Translations under genes and position numbers: made by a program | Source: Glandiceps talaboti | Taxonomy: Eukaryota; Hemichordata; Enteropneusta; Spengelidae | NCBI RefSeq assembly: GCF_964340395.1 | Contig: NC_135553.1 | Location: 1,589,001-1,653,000, forward strand | Length of the DNA stretch: 64,000 nt | Reading direction: 5' to 3' | Part shown: positions 11,855 through 23,400 of the stretch, one piece after another | How positions within the stretch are numbered: the stretch's first letter is position 1 | Layout: every line of letters begins with the position of its first letter | Notes under the pieces: model-generated | The model's database searches: none | Seen by the model: the letters and a program-made list of their open reading frames with translations, nothing else | What the model was told of the DNA's origin: nothing

Positions 11855-14800
11855 GTACGTCATTTCAAAGTGAAAATTTCCGGCTTTTAATGAAAACAAA
11901 TTTGTAAAAATAATATTGGTACTTCATCCATTAGTTAAATTTTACCAGTTTGATGTAAATATGTATGCACATTATCATCGTCCGTTATTTTTTGTGAGTT
12001 CTTTGTATGGAGTTCGAAGTGAATGCGCGAGACAGAATTAAAGCGTCGTAAACCGTGTACACAGTAGTCAAAGTACCGGCGTGAGTTTGACATGTTCCAG
12101 CGTTATGTTATGCATTTGTTATTTGTGATTTATCATTGTGATAAGCAACATTAAACAAAAATACGACAGTACGTCATTATAGAAGTATCACCTAACGATA
12201 TTACAATAAATAAACGTGTCTGTCACATTTTAGAAATTGACTGCGATGGATGGACAAGGCGGATACCCTTTAAGATGTCAATTGCTACCAGTTGTCATGT
12301 CTCATTGTTAGATTTTTCATAAGTTTGTTTATGTTTTAAATCTTATCAGCCATATACTGTCAATATTGCATACTTCCAGTTAAAGAAATCATTGAAAGTT
12401 GATTGAAAATTAATTTTAAACCGAAAAAGAGAGCAGAAACGTGACCAACAGTTGGCAGTGTTAGCCATGTCCGACCTTGACACTCTCCTCGTCTGTTAGC
12501 ATCAGAATACTGAATGAGTGTTTGTTTAATTTCCTTTGTCCTGATTCTTCTCGTGCTTGATACTTCCATAGTTTAATGCGAGGTAATTTACAGAATGATG
12601 TGGTTTAAAAATTGACGTTGTGTGAATGGTAAATCTAACCTAGATTTATCACGGAGTTTAATTCACCTTAGTTAACCCAAGTCGTGTTCACTGATGTCGC
12701 AATGAACTGTGGAAGGGCAATACAAGGTCGATAATGTTTGATGATTCAAGGATGATATTTTGATCTTCAAATATTATGAAAACTCATTTATGGTGTTTCA
12801 TTAGATGGCGTTTCATTAGATGAAATCTCATATATGAGTTAAATTACAAAATTCTTAATTCTACATGCAATCTTTGCTCATGTAGCTGTCAATGTCACAC
12901 TGCAGTACTGAATCCTCAACGTTTACCGTTCTAAATTCTGAAACACTATTGTTGGTGTCAGTTGGTAAAACACACATGCAAAATCAGTTTTGATACCAAG
13001 GTCAAAATTGTAACCATAAACAGTGTGATTTAGTGACAAATTATGGTTTGTCTATTTTATCCAACTTCCAAAAAGCAATAGTTACTGTCTTGATAATGTG
13101 AAATGAAGGGAGTTGGGACAGCAACTTTTTTGTTTGCTTTTTTAAATCAAGTTAATCCATTGTTGATACACTTTACCTCTCCCTTTGTTTTTTATCCTAG
13201 TCATTTGCTATTTTGAAGAAAGTGAAAGTAATGCTGTAATTCTGTGTACTTTTCAAGCGTAATGTTTTCATATAATTTATTTTTAGTAGGTTTACCGTGT
13301 AACAAAAACCGTTACAAAACAGAAGTTACAGTCATCAGTAGTGTCACTTTGTCATGTTATAAGAGATCTTATGTGTGACATGAAATGTCATTTTTTTTCT
13401 CATTTCTCTAGGCGAAGGCATGTCTTTGTCATATATGTGGAAACCCTGGTGAGCGTCTCCACTCGTGTTTACACTGTGTGTTTTTTGGGTGCTACAGTAG
13501 GAAACATATTCAGGAACATGCAAGGACGAAAAGACATCATTTAGGTAAGCCTCCAGCATGAAAGATCACACACCCTCTATGGGATTGTGGCATATATTAT
13601 ATGCAACATGGAAAGTCATCAGTGAACTGTACAATGTTTTCAAAACTATCTATCTATCTAATAAATTTATATAGCGCCAAATATCCAAAGAAAACAATGT
13701 TCAGTGGCGCTTAGAGTAGAATTGATAGCAGCATTATATCATCTGTATTAGCTGCTGTTTGGAAAACACTGATGTGAGTTCAAGAGTACAGTGTACATTT
13801 TATGTCACTGAAGTGTGTGATATTATAGATAAAATTAGTCTATGTAAATACATTTATTAACAGTACAGTGGTCAGATGTCATATGTATTCTGGGTTCTCC
13901 CCTTGGCTTCTATTGAGCATTGAGTGCCATCCAATACATTCCTGAAAAAGGGAGATTGGAATTTGCATAACAATTAACAACTGTCATTATTGTTTTATAA
14001 ATCATATCTTTATTCTTTATATCATGGGAGAACAAATGTACAAGTTCAACGGTGACACTCCCTTTCATCATACTAGTGTGTAGTGCAAATTTTGAAGCAA
14101 ATTTTGCATCCATGTTATCATGGCAGGATGCATTGAGTTATTTTGCTGCATCACACAGTGTGTACAGATACCACAATGTATTTGATATTCATGTTGTTAT
14201 GCAAGAGCTATAGGGTCAATGAAAGCAGTTACATTTTGTACTTATCAAAATATAAATAGAGGCCACGTATAGTTGCAGAAATAGTTCCTTTTGTGTTGTA
14301 ACAATGGCTTCAAAATATCTAGAGATTTATAGCTCTATGTATTCAGAAAATGGGATCATAATGTTGTAGAAAATTCAGTTCCTGTACTATAGTTTTGTTA
14401 TAAATATCTTGACAAGTCTTGTACCATCACTGTAATCTTGGAGAGTATTGAATGTTACTAATTATGATGACACTCTGTTGTTTGACAAACTAATACAAAT
14501 ATCCCACTTCCTTTTTCCTTATTTTTTTGCAGCTGTTGATTTAAGTTATGGTGCCGTTCTTTGCTTTTTGTGTGGAGACTACGTTTATGACAGAGAATTG
14601 GAATGCATTGCCAGAGAAGTGAGAGCCAAAGCTGCCAAATCACTAGGTAAACAAGTGATACTTGACACAGACTTAGATAGTTGGTATACAGCATATCTGT
14701 ACTCTGTATACAATTACCAACATACCACAACCAGTAGCTGGGATTGGAATTGTTACAACACAGCACAACAGTAGTAGCCATTACTGAAATAGTTGGCACA

Positions 14801-16853
14801 CAACACAACACAACACAACACAACAGTAGCCAGGACTATAGTTGTCATAAAATGCAGCACAACACTATGTGCCACAAGGCAGCACAACTCAACATTACCA
14901 GTACAAAAACACAACACTACAGTAGCAAGCAATACTGGCATATTTAGCATAGAGCTTGACACATCATGTTTCAAAACAATACAACACAACACTGGTAGCT
15001 TGAGGACTGGAATAGTTGGTATTCAACACCACACAACAGAATGCAACACGGCACAACACAACACGGCACAACACAACACAGCACAACACAACAAAACACA
15101 ACACAACACCACTAGCCAGGACTGAAATAGTTGGTATTCAGCAGAACACCAGACACACAATACAACGTACCACAATATAACATAACACATCAGAACATGA
15201 CAAGTCATAACACAGTTGTTACACATATAATGATAAAGCTACACCAGAACCACCACAGGTACAACACCACAACCCAGTAGCCAGGACTGGAATAGTTAGC
15301 ATACAGCACAACATAATACAACACTGCACACCACAACACAAGTGTTACATAAAACACAACAGTTGTACTACCACCACCACCACCACCACCACCACCACCA
15401 CCACCACCACCATCATTTGCAGTCAACAGCACAAAAACTCTACATACCACATGATCATGTTTTGACGAATCACAACACAGGAACTGTAGTAAATGTGTTA
15501 CAAAACACAATGAATACAACATAGCACACTACAACATACTCACGTTGCACATATATAAGGCAACCACCACCAGCAGCACAGTTACAACATCACAGCCCAG
15601 TTGCCATGAATAGTTAGCATACAGCACTACACCACACAACACACATAACACAACTGCAACTTAAGGGAATGGCGGCACTCAAGGAAATTGAGGTATTTCC
15701 ATAAACTGTGATGTCTGGAGAGTTAGTTCATGATTTCACATCATATGAATTTCACTTGGTGTTTTTTGCCAAAAAACACCAAATTGAAACTCTTGTTAAC
15801 CTCTGTTGTTCTTTCAGTGATTCACTGTTGCATCATGGGTCTCAGCAGATATTTATTAGATGCACAATGCATATACATGAGTATCTCTAGGATTTAGGAA
15901 TCGTGAACAGGCATTGTGCATCTAATAAATAGTCCTGTCTGATAAGACCCATCATGCAATGGTGCACCACTGAAAGGAGAATACAGGTGAAATGGAATTT
16001 CAATATAAGTGTTTCTCTGCAGTCAAGTTGAAATGTCTGTGATGTGACATATCATGAAATGACTGTCCAAATGCACAGTTTATGAAAATGCAACTAGTGT
16101 CGTCAACATTACATTGCAGTCAGAAATGTTTCTATTCGAAACGAAAACTTTGCACAATGACAAATATCACGGTCTTTCTAAGAGCTTATCGTTATGATTT
16201 CTTGCCTGTTTGTTCTGTTGTAAAATAATCCTTTGGAAATGTTTACCTGTGAATATGCATGGTAGAGGATTTCAAAGTGGAATATTAGAATGTGTTTATA
16301 TGTGTTCAGACTTGAGTGCTTGATAGGAAATAGTTGTTTACAAAGTATATTTTGAGCCTTACTGGGAGGTCATATCTATTCTTAGGTAGCTAATGAGGGT
16401 GTTTTTTACGTCAGTAACAGGGAAAGATATTACAAGGATTCTTGTAGTGATTCGCACAAACAATACTTTGTATTTTTTAGTCTGTCAATAACGTGAAGGA
16501 TATAGCAACACTCATGGTGAACAGTATCAGGATGGGAAACACTAGACTGTGACATGCTGCCAAATTGTGTTGATGGAAATTGAAAAAAAAATACAAGTAC
16601 AATAAAATATTATATGTATCTGATTAAATGCTTTATGAAGAGCAAATAATACAATATTACAAAACAATACAACTTTTTGGAATATTTACTGCCTGTGTGT
16701 AAACACAAATAAAACCTTAATAAAAATATTTACAAACATTTACAAAATTAAAGAACAACCCAAGAAATAAGAAAGTATGGATGTAAAAAGGGTAAATATA
16801 GTAAAAGAGTGACAAAGTAAATATAAACACAGTATGTTGCTAAAGTCAAAGTC

Positions 16854-16884
<31 letters not shown>

Positions 16885-19800
16885 GCCTGCCTGTCTGTCT
16901 GTCTGTCTGTCTGTCTGTCTGCCTGCCTGCCTGCCTGTCTGTCTGTCTGTCTGCCTGCCTGCCTGTCTGTCTGTCTGTCTGTCTGTCAGTCTGTTGGCTG
17001 TGTATTTGAATTACCACTTGAATAAATAAATGTGTATAGTATATTGTTCTAGGCTTATAAAACACATAAATCCACCTTGTGTCCCTTTGCGATTGACCTT
17101 GAGCAGATATTCTAAACCTTTTGAAGGTTAATAATGTCTTGAAAAGTAATGAATTACTTGACAGTTTTCTTGGAAAACAACAAGGTTTTGAATACAGTAT
17201 GGTGTGTTATTCCAAAGTACAGGAACTACACCGTAACCATACAGAGACAGACTTTGAGCAGTTGATGGTGTGTGGTACTGAATTATTCATAAAATCAAGC
17301 CATCATTTGGGACTTGAAACTATGTTCTGTACATGTGTAATGAATTCTTGGTACTGCAATAGCTTTTTACTCATGCTAGAGGGTCAAAATTGAACAAGAA
17401 GGTTGACTTATTCTCATGCGCCCCTATTATAATGCATGTGAAGCGCATGGAGCTGAAGTTATGGTGTCAAACAAGAAATCAAATTTTTGTTATTTTTATG
17501 ATGTGCCTAGGCAGTAATATTCTATTTCAGGTACCAAAATTTAATGACATTGTCTTGCATTGTACAATATGCATGTATTAAATGCTATGAAACGAAGGCT
17601 GAGAACAATACTAAAATGTAACATTATTCAGGGATACAAGATATCCACATTTTGCTCTGACCATTTCACGGTGACCTTTCACCTTTAATCAGGTGACAAA
17701 CAATGTGTGTTGATACATGTGATTACAATAGTGGGGTTTACAAGGATACATGTCACACTCAAGGCCATTGTGTCCTACGGTGAATTAATTACACAACAAT
17801 TTTCTTGACAGTTCAAAATGATATAAATTGGATTTTCTTGTGACTCACTACATAGTAAGGCCCTTAGGGATTACAGGGACACCAAATGTTGGTGGTCATA
17901 AATGGCATTGATGTGTCAGTGGGGTATCAAATTGGCATGAGCACTAGTGCTTACATTGAGTCAAGGTTATTAAAACACAAGGGGAATACACATTTATTGA
18001 TTGTAAGCTTAGAATGTATTATCTCCCCATGGTAGTTGGTCATTTCCCAACTCTAGAATTAAACTACATCTCCCTTGTGACCTAATCAGTGTTCCATAGT
18101 GCTCATATCCTGATTTACATGTAAAAGAGCACAAATATGACCAAACCACTGCTACAAATAACCAACAGGGTCTTTGGGTCATGTGATACTTTCACAGAGA
18201 TCCTGGAGTCTGACCCATAGTGGTGCAGTACGTACAAAATGAGTGCTAAAACTGTTCTCAGTCTACATTCATCTCGTATTTTGCCCAACCAGTATTTATA
18301 CAATTATGTGACTTTCAAGTGCAATTTTCACAACAGAAAAAATATTTGTTGCAAGTGATTTATATAGGGTACATGTATATAGATCTCAACTGCTACACTA
18401 TAGAGATCAGTAAGACTTAGAAACTCCACCTACAGTTAGATATTATTCCCCAATATTTGTCTTTATTCAGCCAAGGAAAATATGAATGACCTAAGGGGCC
18501 TTGTTGCTACTATAATCACTGGATGTGTAGTGACAAAACCCTTAGGTCATGAATATTTTTCGTGCTGAATGAAGAAAAAAGTTTATGGAATACTATAATG
18601 TTATCTTCTCGCACGTAATTTATGAAAATTTGGACAAAATAATGGTAATTTGGAATGTTTAGATTGATGTTTCAAGCACTGCCGAACCAATGATGTATAT
18701 ATAGACATGTGTTGTCATGATGTAGAATGACCCAGGGTATATAATCCATATTTTCTGTTCAAAGACAATAATTTGGCTTGTGCATAGTGTAAAATTTAGA
18801 CCAAGATAAATAGGAACTGTAGTTTTGATCAATAAACAGTTGAAGTCATCTGAAAATCGATCAAAGTCATCTAGTATCAATAGACAGTGCTTCACCATTG
18901 GATGTTAGATATTTGTTCTAATCCTGGGTTTTCTTTTTCAGGACTAAATCATACTATATTTTGTCCATGGGAGCCAAGTAAAAGAGAAGTTGAACTTCTT
19001 CGGAAAAATCCCAAAAGGAGAAAAATAACAGAAAATTCTACAATAGGTAAGAATGAAGTTGTAAATGTTACCTTTGTGAATATAGCAAAAGAGGTGAAAA
19101 TCATTTACAGTATTGATGTTATGAGATGTATTAGTTTCATATTTAATCAGTATGTCTTCAAAGAAAACTTTTAAAGTGTGATGTGGCTTTTTACAAGTGT
19201 TTTGTAAATGTCATTCAAACATTGAAGAGAAAGGATAATGATACTAAAGAAAAAAGAAAATATTTGAAACTTGTTTACAAATATGGTGAAATTTATTATT
19301 CTGTTAAACATACCAGGAAATATATACATGATGACATATTTACCGATACATCCAAACTCCCTATGTTTTTGTATTCATGTTATAAAAAAAGTAACCTTTG
19401 ACTCAAGAATATAATGACTGTCATTGTCTTACAGTTTCTTAGGGAATAATTAAATTGATATTTTTACAGAGAGTCCTAACTAACAACAAACATTGATGTC
19501 TTGCAGTTTCTTAGGGGTTAAAATTGATATATTCACAGAGAGTACTAGCTAACAACTCGCATTGACTTTGTGTTTCAGGTCTTCGAGGGTTGATTAACCT
19601 TGGCAATACATGTTTTATGAACTGTATAGTGCAAGCATTAACTCATACTCCACTGCTGAGAGACTTCTTCCTATCTGACAGACATCGCTGTGAACAGTTA
19701 ACTGATCAGTGTCTGGTTTGTGAGATGTCACGCTTATTTCAAGAGGTAGGCAACTGTGACTACCAGATGAGATCTTTTAATGCTTCACTTCATCAAGTTT

Positions 19801-20144
19801 TGTTACTTTTTTTCTTCCATGAAATCAAATCCTGATATTGTTACGAATTTCTTTAATTTTGTGAAATTTGAAAAAAAGAGAAAAATTACATGTTACAGCT
19901 TTCTGTTTTTAGTGTCAATTGCATTCCTTGCATATCTATATATAAGCACCTCTCTATTAAGTTGGCTTTAATGGAATAGGAAATATATAAATACATTATC
20001 TAGAGGACACTTAACAGTTAACAGAAAATGTCCTTGAATGTTTTGTCAATAAGCTACAAAGATGTCCTTTCAGAAGGTGACCTCCAATGATTTGTATAGG
20101 ACTTTAACTGTTATACATGTATAAGTATATTGTCATACATGCAT

Positions 20145-20238
<94 letters not shown>

Positions 20239-20317
20239 TACATATACATACATACATTACATATACATACATACATTACATTACATACACACATGTACAT
20301 ACACACACATACATACA

Positions 20318-20351
<34 letters not shown>

Positions 20352-20393
20352 CATACATACATACATACATACATACATACATACATAATGTAA

Positions 20394-20424
<31 letters not shown>

Positions 20425-23400
20425 CATACATACATACATACATACATACATACATACATACATACATACATACATAATGTAAATACATAATGTAACATTG
20501 TCAAATTGTTGTTTTTGTTGTGTTTCAGTTTTATTCAGGTTTACGTTCTGTACACATTCCATATCGATTACTTCATCTTGTGTGGACACATGCAAGACAC
20601 TTAGCAGGATATGAGCAACAAGATGCACATGAATTCTTTATAGCTGCTTTAGATGTACTTCATAGACACTGTAAAGGTAAGAATTCTGTGTAAAAAATAA
20701 TGAAATAGATTTCAGTGTTGTTTGTCCTTTGCTGGAAGACTGTGAAGAGGTTTATGGTAGATAGACATACATTATGCAGTGTTCACATTTAGGAATTCAG
20801 ATGCTGCGAGCATTTATCTCCATTTCAAAGACTCTCTGTTGAAATAGAGAAATTACTGTGGTGGTAGGATCAAAACTCAAGCAATGGAGTTGTCTACATG
20901 TATATGTAACACATCACTTTAATTACAAAGTTATATTTATATTTCAAATTCAAACACTTCAGTTACTCACATGGTGATATTTGTGTTTCAACATAGAACC
21001 TTCAGTTATTCACCACACAGTCATATTTGTGTTTCAACATAGAACACTTAAATTATTCACCACACAGTGATATTTATATTTTGACATAGAACACTTCAGT
21101 TATTCACCACACAGTGATATTTATATTTTGACATAGAACACTTAAATTATTCACACGGTGATGATTTAATTCTTTCAGTTTGACTTTTGTGAGAACACAT
21201 TGTTTCTAACTTGCATTCCAGGATGTGGAACTTCTACCATGTCAATTAACCTGTGACTATGAATCATAATATTTGTATATTCAGGTCACATATATCATTG
21301 TCATTAGCCATGTATTGTATCAATGTTATAACACTGGCATACTAATCACATACAGTGACAGACATATCTACCCATGGAGTCAACTAATGACTACCATTTC
21401 ACAACCCTGCCATTTGATTAGTCTACATGAGTCATGTGATAAGTTCTTGTTGCCATGACAACATTTGATGTGAGACATAATAGTAACTAAATTGTTCAGT
21501 GTTTGGTAGTAGGTATTGAGATGACATGAGTGAAAACATTGTATGATTTATTTGGATTCCAGGTTTGAATGGCAATGCAAGCACTAATCCTAATCACTGT
21601 AACTGTATAATAGATCAGATTTTTACCGGGGGACTGCAATCTGATGTCACCTGCCAGAATTGCCAGTAAGTACCACATTTGTCCTACTACTACTGTCAAT
21701 GACCATTCAATACCACATCAATTCTACTGTCACTTCCCTTTGTAATCCATAACTTATGATAAAATATTAATTTATTTTTTAAAATTTAAATATACCATTG
21801 TGTCCAAGTCAGCAAAGGACCATGCTAATATATACATGTATACAGCCTTGCTCTATGTTTTTGGTACTAAGGAATTTACAACAGAAGTGACAGAACTTTG
21901 AGGGGGTGCTTCAGCTGCTTAACAAGGTCTTCAAATCGTGTATTTGGGTCACAAAGGTTAACAATATGTACTTCATTCAAAATTGTGCGGAAAAAGAATG
22001 GTTAACACCTCCTGATGTACCATATTCAAAATGAAAATAATTTACCTGATACTGACAAAGTTATTTGTGGTAAAATTGTGGGCTGTAGTCAGAAAGTGAC
22101 TGCTTTTAACAAGCAGTGTAGCGATATTAGTAAGTTGTTCTGTACACACAATAACAAAATAGAAAGTTAAAGTTGATGTCTATACTGTTGACTTAACCAG
22201 TATTTTCTTCTTCTTTGTCCACAGTGGTGTGTCTACAACTATAGATCCATTTTGGGATATTTCATTAGATCTAGGTCCTAGCAATATTACAACATCTAGT
22301 TCTAGTAGTAATATTTCTAGTAGTTCATCATCCACTGCATTAGCAGGTAAGAGTTGCAAGTAAACATTCACTTCCAAACATGTTAGAAAATGTATCCCTC
22401 GTCCCGTCTCTGAATAATTGGACTACCACAAAAAAGGTTTTGTGTTCATCTTTCAAATGAAAATCATAAATAATTAGAGATGAACAAAGTGAATAAAAAA
22501 GGCAGAGTCTCCAGATAGGTGCCTGTCACCAACACCACATATTGGTGACAGGTGCCACGGGATCATTGTGCACTGTAATAGCGACAAGGTAATGAATGCC
22601 CTTTGACCGGAGAAGTGGACCCAAGTATGTGACAAGTTCAGGTCATCAAGCTAGTTGGAAATACATGAATTATTTAAAGGCACTACATATTTCATAAGGT
22701 TTTTACATTTCATATGCTGGGGAACTCGTTTTCAAAGGTAATCAGCATGTCTTTCTATCAAACACACATAATTGAAGCTTTAAAAAACCAAGCCTGTCAG
22801 CAGCATGACATTTCAGTGACACACGCCTGTCAATAGACACTGAAAAAAATATATACAAAAGCGGTTTTTGTTTCTACAAATGTCAAGTACCTTACTGAAG
22901 AGACAATTTGATAACATGTAAAGAATCAAACTACTAACTTTTTTAAGCTGATACACAAAACTCAGAATAGTTAGCACCCAGGTAACTGTGACTGCAGTTA
23001 ATAGATGATTTTCTGGTTGCGTGAGATGACATTGCTTATGTTGTTACCTTTCAGCTTGTTTTATCGTTATTACATTTGAAATAACATTTTCATCATGAAA
23101 TAATGGAAAGACATGTTGACCTCTTTAATTTTGAGTGATTTTATTGAACAAGACTGAATGTCATCAATGCGTACGACAGAGGAGGATTTTACTGATAAAC
23201 CAAGGGTACAGTCAGGTGACAGCCATCCCCCCTGAGTAGCGCATGCAACCCCTCTTGCACTTACAGAATACATGGCATTGTATGGGGAGATGTGTGATGC
23301 ATCTTGGAACCGACAACAGGTCTATTATAGCTGATGAATGTATGTTCACCCTTTTCTCTTAGAAGGACAAACACAACATCTCAGTGGTACTATTAGTTTG

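Noticed and set aside
14448-15125. Overlapping open frames beyond USP22 exon 3
   Set aside because: Only 14533-14646 resembles USP22. The rest is AACAC-rich repeat.
20117-20628. Several long open frames of His-Thr or Cys-Met-Tyr-Val repeats
   Set aside because: Simple translation of CA and CATA microsatellites on both strands.
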